A stretch of DNA of 64,000 nucleotides, taken from NCBI RefSeq assembly GCF_016704835.1, contig NZ_JADIZJ010000021.1:558001-622000 (forward strand). Reading direction: 5' to 3'. The notes below the pieces were generated by a model. The model saw nothing but the letters and a program-made list of their open reading frames with translations. It was not told the origin of the DNA and did not search any database. The DNA comes from Sphingopyxis sp. Its GTDB lineage: Bacteria; Pseudomonadota; Alphaproteobacteria; Sphingomonadales; Sphingomonadaceae. The position numbers and the translations under genes were made by a program. Each line of letters opens with the position of its first letter. Position 1 is the first letter of the stretch. This document shows positions 10,180-18,715 of the stretch, piece after piece.

Positions 10180-10228
10180 GATGCGGGACACGAGGGCTCT
10201 GGACCGGGGAGACCAGGGCCCCCGCATC
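10180..10228. other. Long imperfect hairpin in the urcA leader
   Basis: GATGCGGG pairs exactly with CCCGCATC, and inside them GGGCTCTGG pairs with CCAGGGCCC with one mismatch, leaving a 10-base loop. It lies 24 bases upstream of the urcA start on the minus strand, so it would form in the 5' leader. It could be a leader regulatory structure or a dispersed palindrome. Confidence 0.5.
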
Positions 10229-10402
10229 CCGCAAGACGGTGATACCCCCTAGACGTCATCGGAATCGCGTTTGGATCGATCGGCGCAAACGGCGGCTCGA
10301 TTACCGGACGAAAGCCGTTAATCCATCGACGAACGGACGGCTGACAGGCAATTTCATGACGTCGAGCTTGCTTCCGACGCCCGCTCATGGCCAAATTGCG
10401 GC

Positions 10403-10894
10403 ATGTCAAAGAAATTATCTTTCGCCGCGAGTCGGCACAGCGGCGTGCGGCTGTTCCGCTGGTCCGTGCTGACGCTTGCAGGGGTCGCCGGCGGAATGAT
10501 TCTTGGTGAGATGGTAGTCGGAACAAGATTGGGCGGCAGAATGGGCGAACCTGCGACCTTTTCGCACCTCAGCGCCAACCCCGACGCGGCGGTTGGGCCC
10601 GCGGTCATTGCCGCGCCGTGCCTCGATTGCCGCGACAGCTACGGCGTCGCAGCCCGTCTGCGCGCCGACCGCGAAAACCGGATGAGCGATGAATTTCGTG
10701 AACTGGGCGCGGTGGACCTCGATCCCCCCGCGCCGAGCGAACCCGACGACGGCTATCGCTATGGCGGCCGTTTTCCCGACCCGCCCCCGCGCGAGTCGAA
10801 CAGACGAATGCCGGACGTGCGGCTCGTTTCCGCCGGCACGGCGGACGAAAAGCCGCCCGTCGCGGAAATGTCGGCGCTACCGACCGAATATTGA
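10403..10894 (+). CDS. Hypothetical membrane-anchored protein
   Basis: A 163-residue protein not recognised by family. It has a basic N-terminus, one transmembrane or uncleaved signal segment (about residues 18-42), then a hydrophilic, proline- and arginine-rich tail with a CLDC motif. The CxxC-like pair could bind metal or form a disulfide in the periplasm. There is no clear ribosome binding site. It converges with the small minus-strand gene at 10899. The coding assignment rests on codon-position bias and a clean frame only. Confidence 0.6.
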   Translation: MSKKLSFAASRHSGVRLFRWSVLTLAGVAGGMILGEMVVGTRLGGRMGEPATFSHLSANPDAAVGPAVIAAPCLDCRDSYGVAARLRADRENRMSDEFRELGAVDLDPPAPSEPDDGYRYGGRFPDPPPRESNRRMPDVRLVSAGTADEKPPVAEMSALPTEY

Positions 10895-10898
10895 CCTA

Positions 10899-11093
10899 TT
10901 AACGCGGCTGCGGCGCGACCGGCTTGGCGCAACGCGTTGTGTCACCCGCCTTGCACGCCGCGGCATCGGCCTCCCACTTCATCCGTTCCTCAGCCGACAT
11001 CGCGGCGACGCGCGCCTTTTCGGCTTCATAGACCGCGGTTTCCTCCGCGAACTCGCTTTGGTCGTGCGCGACCTGTTGCGCCGCTGCCGACAC
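10899..11093 (-). CDS. Small hypothetical protein, start uncertain
   Basis: A 64-residue, highly charged, probably helical protein (AEEERMKWEAD-type composition) ending with two cysteines ten residues apart before a short proline tail. The only usual start is GTG at 11093; the frame continues about 10 codons upstream to a stop without another usual start. An AAGGAG lies upstream, suggesting a start near 11110 that is not readable as ATG/GTG/TTG. It may be a real short gene with a misread or unusual start, or a remnant. Confidence 0.4.
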   Translation of the reverse strand: MSAAAQQVAHDQSEFAEETAVYEAEKARVAAMSAEERMKWEADAAACKAGDTTRCAKPVAPQPR

Positions 11094-11247
11094 TTCCTGT
11101 TCGTAAGTCGTCGTCGAAGTCTCTCCTTCAATCTAAAGTGATGGCCGTCCAACGCATGTCCCGAAGGCGCGTTCCCGCTAGCGAATTGACCTCGGCAAGC
11201 ACAGGGGGCATGCTCGCCCGCCGCACCTTGTCCGATCGGACGTTGAT

Positions 11248-12780
11248 TTGCCAGCATCGCCGAAACACCCGCTCAATCGCCCGGTCTTTTTCACCTCGCT
11301 CGTCGTGCTGCTCGCCGCGGTGATCCTCAGCCTGTGGCAGGGCGCCGCCGTCCTTTCCGCCGAAACCGCGATCAACGACTGGATCCTGCGCCACTTCTCC
11401 CCGCTGTTCGCCTGGGCCGGGCTCGCCTTTCTGGCGCTGCTCGCGGGCATTTCGATTTCGCCGCTCGGCCGACGGATCATAGGCGGCGCCGAGGCAAAGC
11501 CCATCCTGACCCGCTGGCGCTGGTTCGCGGTCACGCTATGCACGACCATCGCGACCGGCATCCTGTTCTGGGGTGCCGCCGAACCGCTGTTCCACCTCAA
11601 CGATCCGCCCGCGATGCTGGGGCTACAGCCCGGCAGCAACGCCGCCGCGACCTTCGCGATGTCGACGATGTTCCTGCACTGGACGCTGACGCCCTATGCC
11701 ATTTACACCGTCGCGGGACTGGCCTTCGCGCTCGTCTATTACAACCGCCGCGAACCGTTCAGCCTGTCGTCGCTGTTCGTCCCGCTCCTCGGCCAACGCG
11801 CACACGGCCCGGTCGGCACCGGCATCGACATCATCTGCCTCTATGCGCTCGTCGCCGGCATGGCCGCCTCGATGGGCGCCGGCATCCTCGCGCTCGCGGG
11901 CGGGATCGAAGGGATCGGCGGCTTCGCCGGCGGCACCCCGCTGCGCTGGGCGATCGCCGCGGCGATCGTTGGCAGCTTCCTGATCTCCGCCGCGACCGGT
12001 CTGCAAAAGGGCATCGCGGGCCTATCGGTGCTAAACACTTGGCTTTTCTTCGCAATTATCGCATTCGTCCTCATCGCCGGCCCCACCGCCCACATGTTCG
12101 ACCTCACGCTACGCGGCACCTTCGACTACTTCCAAACCTTCATCCCCCGCAACCTTGGCCTTGACGTCGATGTGGGCTGGCACCGGCAATGGACAATCTT
12201 CAACTGGGCCAACTGGTTCGCGTGGGCGCCCGTCACCGCGCTGTTCCTTGGCCGTCTCGCTGTCGGCTACAGCGTCCGCGCCTTCATCCTCTACAATCTG
12301 ATCCTGCCGTCCCTATTCGGCGCAGTGTGGATGACCGCGATTGCGGGTGCAACGCTCGCGCTCGACCAGCAAAGCGGCGCCAGCCTTTATGCGATCCTGA
12401 CCGCGAAGGGACCCGATCCGGTACTGTTCCGCCTGTTCAGCGCACTGGGTGGCGGCCCCGGCGTCGCGGCGGTCGTTCTGTTTGCGATCTTCCTGTCGTA
12501 TGTCGCGGGCGCCGACGCCAATGTCTCGGCGATGAGCGCGCTGTCGACGCGTGGCATCACCCCCGACGCGCCCGAAGCGCCGATTGGCGTCCAGGCGGTG
12601 TGGGGCATCACCGTCGGGCTAGTCGCGCTGGTACTGGTCGCGAGCGGCGGCATCGACGGCATCCGCATGATGTCGGTGCTCGGCGGCTTTCCCGCACTGT
12701 TCGTGATCATCGGCGCCGCGCTGTCGCTGACCGTAATGGCGGTACGGGGACGGCACGAAGCCGCCCCCGCCCCATCCTGA
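11248..12780 (+). CDS. BCCT family (betaine/carnitine/choline) transporter
   Basis: A 510-residue inner-membrane secondary transporter with 12 predicted helices. Family marks are FWGAAEPLFHL and the tryptophan-rich segment WTIFNWANWFAWAP in helix 8, which forms the trimethylammonium-binding region. It most likely imports glycine betaine, choline or carnitine for osmoprotection. There is no long C-terminal regulatory extension, unlike BetP. The start is TTG at 11248. The convergent M13 gene ends 16 bases after its stop. Confidence 0.92.
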   Translation: MPASPKHPLNRPVFFTSLVVLLAAVILSLWQGAAVLSAETAINDWILRHFSPLFAWAGLAFLALLAGISISPLGRRIIGGAEAKPILTRWRWFAVTLCTTIATGILFWGAAEPLFHLNDPPAMLGLQPGSNAAATFAMSTMFLHWTLTPYAIYTVAGLAFALVYYNRREPFSLSSLFVPLLGQRAHGPVGTGIDIICLYALVAGMAASMGAGILALAGGIEGIGGFAGGTPLRWAIAAAIVGSFLISAATGLQKGIAGLSVLNTWLFFAIIAFVLIAGPTAHMFDLTLRGTFDYFQTFIPRNLGLDVDVGWHRQWTIFNWANWFAWAPVTALFLGRLAVGYSVRAFILYNLILPSLFGAVWMTAIAGATLALDQQSGASLYAILTAKGPDPVLFRLFSALGGGPGVAAVVLFAIFLSYVAGADANVSAMSALSTRGITPDAPEAPIGVQAVWGITVGLVALVLVASGGIDGIRMMSVLGGFPALFVIIGAALSLTVMAVRGRHEAAPAPS

Positions 12781-12796
12781 GAAGGCGCCTCAGGGT

Positions 12797-14875
12797 TTAC
12801 CAGATTTTGGTGCGATCCTCAGGCTTCAGATAATATTTCGCGCCCGCCTGCACGCTGAACGCCTTGTACCACGCATCGACGTTACGCACCGGCCCAATGA
12901 TACGCCAGCGCGCTGGGCTGTGCGGATCGCTCGCTACCTGCTGCTTAACCGCATCCTCGCGCTGCTTCGTTCGCCATGCTTGCGCGAACGCCAGGAAAAA
13001 GCGCTGATCGCCGGTCAGTCCGTCGAGCACCGGGGCAGGCTTGCCGCCCAGCGACCGAAGATAGGCGTCATAAGCGACCTCCAACCCCGCCAGATCGGCG
13101 ATATTCTCACCCATCGTCAGGTCGGGATTGATGAACGCGCCGGGAGCGGCTTCATAGGTCGCATATTGCGCGCCGAACGCTTTGGCCTGCGCGTCGAAAC
13201 GCGCTGCGTCCTCGGGCGTCCACCAGTCGCGCACCGCGCCTTCGGCATCGATCTTGCGGCCCTGATCGTCGAAGCCGTGGGTGATCTCATGGCCGATCAC
13301 CGCGCCGATCGCGCCGTAATTGACCGCATCATCGACGCTTTCGCTGAAATAGGGCGCCTGTAAAATGCCCGCCGGGAAAACGATCTTGTTCTCCAGCCCG
13401 CCATTATAGGCGTTCACTTCCTGCGGGTTCATCGCCCATTTCTTGCGATCGACCGGCTTGTTCAGGTCACCCAGAGCATAGGCATATTCGAACGCCGAGC
13501 TGCGCTTCACATTGCCGTAAAGGTCGGCGGGATCGATTTTCAGCGCCGCATAGTCGCGCCATTTGTCGGGATAGCCGACCATCACATCCATTTTCGCGAG
13601 CTTCGCCAGCGCCGCGTCCTTGGTCGCTGGCGCCATCCAGCTGTTGGCGCGAATGCGGTCGCCCATCGCGAGCTTGAGGTTGGTGACCAGCACCTCCATC
13701 TTCGCCTTCGCGCTCGCCGGGAAATATTGCTTCGAGTAAGTCTCACCGACCAGTTCGCCGAGGCTGCCATCGACCAATGTCAGCCCGCGCTTCCACCGCG
13801 GGCGCAGTTCGGACACGCCGCTCAGCGCCTTCGAATATTCGAACCGGCTGTCGACGAACGGCTTGGACAGATAGGGCGCCGCATTGTCGGCGACGTGGAA
13901 CTGCTGCCACAGCTTGATCGTGCCGAGCGGAGTTCTGGCATAAAGCGCCGCGATATCGCGTACCGCGGTTTTCTCATTGACGATGATGCGCTTCTGCGGC
14001 GCAATTCCGGCGCCGGCGAACCATGCGGCCCAGTCGAGCCCGGGTGCATAGGCAGCGAGCTCGTCCGACGACATCGGATTGTTGATTTTGCCGATATCAC
14101 GGCGGTCGGCGATCGCCCAGCTGACCTTCGCAATCTCGGTCTCGAACGCCAGCACCGCGTCGGCCGCCTTTTCGGGGTGGGCATCTCCGACCATCTTCAT
14201 CGTCCGCGCAATATAGGCGCGGTACGCATCGCGCTGCGGTTTGAAGCTATCGCTGAGATAATAATCGCGCTCAGGCAGGCCAAGTCCCGCCTGTCCCAAC
14301 CACAGCACATTGACCGTCGGGTCGGAGGTGTCGGCATAAGGCCCGCCGCTGACTATCGACGCGCCGAACGTGCCCTGCGTGCTGCCCATGAAGCGCGCCA
14401 TGTCGGCTTTGTCCTCGATCGCGGCGACGGCAGTAATGTCGGCGAGCAGCGGCTTGACGCCGAGCGCCTCGACCCGTGCTTCGTCCATGAAACTTTGATA
14501 CAGCCCACCGACCTGACTCGTTGCCGACGCCCCGGCAACAACCGCGCGCAGCTGCCGCTGGGTCAGGTTATAGACATCGTAATCGACCCCCGCCGACGCC
14601 TGATCCGACGGAATCTCGGTGCGCGCGAACCAGCCGCCATTGGCGTGCTTGTCGAAATCGTCGCCGGGCTTCACCGTCGTGTCGCGCGCGGCCAGGTCGA
14701 CGCCCCATTTGCCAAAGGTCAGCGCTTTCAGCGATTCCGTCTCGGCGCCCGACGCGACCTCGTCGCCAGCCGCGGTCAGCAAAGCAACTCGCCCCGTTTC
14801 ACTTGCCAGCGCTGGTGCGCCAACCAACATCGCAGCAATCGCAAGGCTCGCAGCGGCTCCAAAAAATTTGGTCAT
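12797..14875 (-). CDS. M13 family zinc metallopeptidase (neprilysin-like)
   Basis: A 692-residue exported endopeptidase. The signal peptide spans about residues 1-24 (ending near APALA). The zinc site HEITH is at residues 529-533, with the third ligand Glu590 in GENIADLAG and the substrate-binding NAYN motif upstream. The C-terminus ends in the W common to the family. The start at 14875 is chosen for its signal peptide and a GGGAG 8 bases upstream; the frame is open to 14911. It probably degrades peptides in the periplasm or outside. It is divergent from uvrA across about 240 bases. Confidence 0.95.
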   Translation of the reverse strand: MTKFFGAAASLAIAAMLVGAPALASETGRVALLTAAGDEVASGAETESLKALTFGKWGVDLAARDTTVKPGDDFDKHANGGWFARTEIPSDQASAGVDYDVYNLTQRQLRAVVAGASATSQVGGLYQSFMDEARVEALGVKPLLADITAVAAIEDKADMARFMGSTQGTFGASIVSGGPYADTSDPTVNVLWLGQAGLGLPERDYYLSDSFKPQRDAYRAYIARTMKMVGDAHPEKAADAVLAFETEIAKVSWAIADRRDIGKINNPMSSDELAAYAPGLDWAAWFAGAGIAPQKRIIVNEKTAVRDIAALYARTPLGTIKLWQQFHVADNAAPYLSKPFVDSRFEYSKALSGVSELRPRWKRGLTLVDGSLGELVGETYSKQYFPASAKAKMEVLVTNLKLAMGDRIRANSWMAPATKDAALAKLAKMDVMVGYPDKWRDYAALKIDPADLYGNVKRSSAFEYAYALGDLNKPVDRKKWAMNPQEVNAYNGGLENKIVFPAGILQAPYFSESVDDAVNYGAIGAVIGHEITHGFDDQGRKIDAEGAVRDWWTPEDAARFDAQAKAFGAQYATYEAAPGAFINPDLTMGENIADLAGLEVAYDAYLRSLGGKPAPVLDGLTGDQRFFLAFAQAWRTKQREDAVKQQVASDPHSPARWRIIGPVRNVDAWYKAFSVQAGAKYYLKPEDRTKIW

Positions 14876-15092
14876 TCCCCAGTCTCCCTGATGTTCCCCG
14901 CAACGCCCCAACGGGGCGAAGGCATGTTCGACTTGTCCCCCTGTGACGCCAAGCGGTCAAGCGAGCCATCCGACGCTTGGTCGAAGCGCCCGGTATGTTG
15001 GTGGAAAGGGTGCCCGCCGCGTCTCGCATTGCGGCGCGGCTCTGGCCACCCTATCTAGGGCCCAACCGCGCAAAACCGCACTTGCGCCTCAA

Positions 15093-15107
15093 GAACAAAT
15101 CTGGAAC
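15093..15107. promoter_or_regulatory. LexA (SOS) box of uvrA
   Basis: GAAC-AAATCTG-GAAC, an exact match to the alphaproteobacterial LexA operator (GTTC-N7-GTTC read on the other strand). It ends 11 bases before the uvrA start codon, where bound LexA would block transcription or initiation. Confidence 0.85.
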
Positions 15108-15118
15108 ATGCATCTCCC

Positions 15119-18010
15119 ATGAGTCTGACCCATATTTCCGTGCGCGGTGCGCGCGAGCACAACCTTAAGGGCGTCAACGTCGACCTGCCGCGTGACGCGC
15201 TGGTTGTCATCACCGGTCTGTCGGGTTCGGGCAAATCGAGCCTCGCGTTCGATACCATCTATGCCGAGGGGCAGCGGCGGTACGTGGAATCGCTCAGCGC
15301 CTATGCTCGCCAGTTCCTTGAGATGATGCAGAAACCCGATGTCGAACATATCGACGGCTTGTCACCGGCGATCAGCATCGAGCAGAAGACAACGTCGCGC
15401 AATCCGCGCTCGACCGTCGCGACGGTGACCGAAATCTATGACTATATGCGCCTGCTGTGGGCGCGCGTCGGCATCCCCTATTCGCCCGCCACCGGCGAGC
15501 CGATTTCGGCGCAGACGGTCAGCCAGATGGTCGACCGGGTGATGCAATTGCCCGAAGGCACGCGCGCCTATCTGCTCGCCCCCGTCGTGCGCGGGCGCAA
15601 GGGCGAGTATAAGAAAGAGCTCGCGCAGTGGCAGAAGGACGGCTTCACGCGCGTCCGCATCGACGGCGAGTTTTACGAGATCGGCGAGGCGCCGGCGCTC
15701 GACAAGAAATACAAGCATGACATCGAGGTTGTTGTCGATCGCATAGCGGTGCGCGAAGGGCTTGGTACGCGGCTCGCCGACAGTTTCGAGACTGCGCTGA
15801 AGCTGGCCGAGGGGCTGGCCTATGTCGATCTCGCCGATGGTCCGGTTCCGGGGCGCGCGGAAGAGGATAGCGGCGGCGCGATGAAGGGCGCGGGCATCCC
15901 CGCAAACCGCCTGATCTTCTCCGAGAAATTCGCTTGTCCGGTCAGCGGCTTCACGATCGCCGAGATCGAACCGCGGCTGTTCAGCTTCAACGCCCCGCAG
16001 GGCGCCTGTCCCGCGTGCGATGGCCTCGGCGAGCGGCAGGAATTCGACCCCGACCTCGTCGTCCCCAACCATGCGTTGAGCCTGAAGAAAGGCGCGGTCG
16101 TGCCGTGGGCGAAATCGAACCCACCCTCGCCTTATTATATGCAGGTGCTCGAAAGCCTCGGCAAAGCCTATGGTTTCGAGCTGACGACGCCGTGGCAGGA
16201 CCTGCCCGGCGAAGTGCAGCTGGTGATCCTCTATGGCAGCGGTGGCAAGCCGGTGGAGCTGACCTTCAAGGACGGACGCCGCAGCTACACGACGCACAAG
16301 GCGTTCGAGGGCGTCATCGGTAACCTTAACCGCCGCCTGCTCCAGACCGAAAGCGCGTGGATGCGCGAGGAATTGAGCAAGTACCAGACTCCGCAGCCGT
16401 GCGAGACGTGCCACGGGGCGCGGCTGCGCCCCGAACCGCTGGCGGTGAAGATCGCGGGTGAGGACATCAGCATGTCGGCGCAGCGCAGCGTCGCCGATGC
16501 TCTCGCGTGGTTCGGGACGCTCGAAGAGAAGCTGAACGACACCCAGCGCCAGATCGCCAAGGCGATCCTGAAAGAGATCAACGAACGGCTCGGCTTCCTC
16601 AACAATGTCGGGCTCGATTACCTCAACCTCAACCGCACGAGCGGGACGCTCAGCGGCGGCGAGAGCCAGCGCATCCGCCTCGCCTCGCAAATCGGTTCGG
16701 GCCTCTCGGGCGTGCTCTACGTCCTCGACGAACCGAGCATAGGGCTCCACCAGCGCGACAACGACCGGCTGCTTGCGACGCTCAAACGCCTGCGCGACCT
16801 CGGCAACACGGTGATCGTCGTCGAGCACGACGAGGATGCCATCCGCCACGCCGACTACATCGTCGACATGGGGCCCGGCGCCGGCGAGCACGGCGGCGAG
16901 ATCGTCGCCGAGGGGACGCTTGAGGAAGTGCTGAAAAGCGACAAGAGCCTGACCGCCGCCTATCTCAATGGCACCAAACGCATCGAGATTCCCAAGCATC
17001 GCCGCAAGGGCAATGGTTTCGACCTCGTGCTCAAGGGCGCACGTGCCAACAACCTCAACAATGTCACCGCCAAGATCCCGCTCGGCACCTTCACCTGCGT
17101 CACCGGCCTGTCGGGCAGCGGCAAGTCGAGCCTGATCATCGATACGCTCTATGCCAGCGCGGCGCGCGTGCTCAACGGCGCACGGATGATCGCGGGGCCG
17201 CACGACAGCCTGAAGGGGCTGGAGCATTGCGACAAGGTGATCGACATCGACCAATCGCCGATCGGCCGCACCCCGCGCAGCAACCCCGCGACCTACACTG
17301 GCGCCTTCACGATCATCCGCGACTGGTTCGCGGGGCTGCCCGAAAGCCAGGCGCGCGGGTACAAGCCGGGGCGGTTTAGCTTCAACGTCAAGGGCGGGCG
17401 CTGCGAGACCTGCACCGGCGACGGGCTGATCAAGATCGAGATGCACTTCCTGCCCGACGTCTATGTGACGTGCGAGACGTGCCACGGCAAACGCTACAAC
17501 CGCGAAACGCTCGAGGTGAAGTTCAAGGGCCACAGCATCGCCGACGTGCTCGACATGACGGTCGAGGATGCGACCGAGTTCTTCAAGGCGGTGCCGTCGA
17601 TCCGCGAGAAGATGGCGATGCTGGTGCGCGTCGGGCTGGGCTATATCAAGGTCGGGCAGCAGGCGACGACACTGTCAGGCGGCGAGGCGCAGCGCGTCAA
17701 GCTGGCCAAGGAACTGTCGCGGCGCTCGACCGGGCAGACGCTGTATATCCTCGACGAGCCGACCACCGGGCTGCATTTCGAAGATGTCCGCAAGCTACTC
17801 GAAGTGCTGCAGGCGCTGGTCGAGCAGGGCAATAGCGTGATCGTGATCGAGCATAATCTGGATGTCATCAAGACCGCCGATTACATCCTCGACCTCGGCC
17901 CCGAAGGCGGGGTCAAGGGCGGCGAGATCGTCGCGAGCGGAACGCCCGAACAGGTCGCGAAGAACCCGCGGAGTTTCACCGGACAGTATCTGGCACCGAT
18001 GATGACATAA
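15119..18010 (+). CDS. uvrA: Excinuclease ABC subunit A
   Basis: A 963-residue DNA-damage recognition ATPase of nucleotide excision repair; it loads UvrB on lesions. Both ABC ATPase halves are intact: Walker A GLSGSGKSS at residues 33-41 and again around 665, each with LSGGE signatures. Zinc-binding CxxC pairs are seen in PACDGLG, CETCHG and CETCTG. The length is normal. It is under a LexA box, so damage-inducible expression is expected. An 11-C run and a GC hairpin follow the stop. Confidence 0.98.
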   Translation: MSLTHISVRGAREHNLKGVNVDLPRDALVVITGLSGSGKSSLAFDTIYAEGQRRYVESLSAYARQFLEMMQKPDVEHIDGLSPAISIEQKTTSRNPRSTVATVTEIYDYMRLLWARVGIPYSPATGEPISAQTVSQMVDRVMQLPEGTRAYLLAPVVRGRKGEYKKELAQWQKDGFTRVRIDGEFYEIGEAPALDKKYKHDIEVVVDRIAVREGLGTRLADSFETALKLAEGLAYVDLADGPVPGRAEEDSGGAMKGAGIPANRLIFSEKFACPVSGFTIAEIEPRLFSFNAPQGACPACDGLGERQEFDPDLVVPNHALSLKKGAVVPWAKSNPPSPYYMQVLESLGKAYGFELTTPWQDLPGEVQLVILYGSGGKPVELTFKDGRRSYTTHKAFEGVIGNLNRRLLQTESAWMREELSKYQTPQPCETCHGARLRPEPLAVKIAGEDISMSAQRSVADALAWFGTLEEKLNDTQRQIAKAILKEINERLGFLNNVGLDYLNLNRTSGTLSGGESQRIRLASQIGSGLSGVLYVLDEPSIGLHQRDNDRLLATLKRLRDLGNTVIVVEHDEDAIRHADYIVDMGPGAGEHGGEIVAEGTLEEVLKSDKSLTAAYLNGTKRIEIPKHRRKGNGFDLVLKGARANNLNNVTAKIPLGTFTCVTGLSGSGKSSLIIDTLYASAARVLNGARMIAGPHDSLKGLEHCDKVIDIDQSPIGRTPRSNPATYTGAFTIIRDWFAGLPESQARGYKPGRFSFNVKGGRCETCTGDGLIKIEMHFLPDVYVTCETCHGKRYNRETLEVKFKGHSIADVLDMTVEDATEFFKAVPSIREKMAMLVRVGLGYIKVGQQATTLSGGEAQRVKLAKELSRRSTGQTLYILDEPTTGLHFEDVRKLLEVLQALVEQGNSVIVIEHNLDVIKTADYILDLGPEGGVKGGEIVASGTPEQVAKNPRSFTGQYLAPMMT

Positions 18011-18018
18011 ATCCCCCC

Positions 18019-18038
18019 CCCCCGCTTGCGGGCGGGGG
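18019..18038. terminator. GC-rich hairpin after uvrA
   Basis: CCCCCGC pairs with GCGGGGG around a 6-base loop, inside an 11-base poly-C run (18013-18023). It lies between the convergent uvrA and membrane protein genes. There is no T tract, so termination activity is uncertain. Confidence 0.5.
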
Positions 18039-18043
18039 ACTCC

Positions 18044-18595
18044 TCAATGCCACACCGCCGACAGCGGGTAGAGCGCGATCAGCCACACGAGGCAGCCCAT
18101 CACAGCGCGCCGGTCTTTTACCGCGATCGCCAGCAGCGCGACGGGGAAGAAGGACCAGGCGATGATGAAGGCGCGTATGCTGGTCGGGGCGGGCAATCCG
18201 TCAAGCCAGATGACGACGGCCATCAAAGCGACATTGGACAGAAACACGCCGCCGATCACCTTGCGCCGGTGCTGGTCGAAATGGGCGTTGAGATCGCCCC
18301 ATCCTTCCGGATCGTCGGGGAAGACGAGCGATGCGGCGACATAATAGATGGCGGTGACGATGAAGCCGCAGAACAGTACCGGCCAGTTCAGCGGCAGCGC
18401 GTCGCGCACGGCCCAGCCGTACATCCAGAAGGTGACGACGTCGCACGACACGAACAGCCCGAGCAGCGCGGTCGGCCAGCCGATGCGGACGCGGTGGCTG
18501 GCCTTGAGCGCGCGCGCCAGCCCGCCGAGCCCTTCGGCCAGCGCGAGGCCGAGGATCAGCCCGAACAGCGAAAAGATGAATTCAAACCCGCTCAT
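18044..18595 (-). CDS. Hypothetical multi-pass membrane protein
   Basis: A 183-residue protein with five or so hydrophobic segments: residues 4-22, 40-60, 70-92, 115-133 and 140-180. It begins FEFIFSLFGLILGLALAEGLGGLARAL, a pattern seen in small uncharacterised sphingomonad membrane proteins. No catalytic or ligand-binding motif is seen, and no function is proposed. It is probably a single-gene unit, separated from the downstream kinase gene by a GC hairpin. Confidence 0.75.
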   Translation of the reverse strand: MSGFEFIFSLFGLILGLALAEGLGGLARALKASHRVRIGWPTALLGLFVSCDVVTFWMYGWAVRDALPLNWPVLFCGFIVTAIYYVAASLVFPDDPEGWGDLNAHFDQHRRKVIGGVFLSNVALMAVVIWLDGLPAPTSIRAFIIAWSFFPVALLAIAVKDRRAVMGCLVWLIALYPLSAVWH

Positions 18596-18635
18596 AGGCC
18601 CCCCGGCTCAAGCCCCTCCCTGCAGCGAAGGGTTT

Positions 18636-18658
18636 GGGGAAGGTCTTTCGCCTTCCCC
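18636..18658. repeat. Hairpin GGGGAAGG/CCTTCCCC
   Basis: A perfect 8-bp stem around TCTTTCG in the gap between the membrane protein and the histidine kinase. The surrounding 18601-18715 is rich in short palindromes (CCCGCAAGCGGG at about 18690) and looks like a degenerate dispersed repeat. Confidence 0.6.
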
Positions 18659-18715
18659 GTGTCGGGACACATGCCCTCCCCCGCTCCATCCCGCAAGCGG
18701 GTGGCGAGGTTTGCC

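Noticed and set aside
15362..17533. A 723-codon open frame antisense to uvrA
   Set aside because: uvrA is certain on the plus strand; the antisense product is low-complexity and has no ribosome site.
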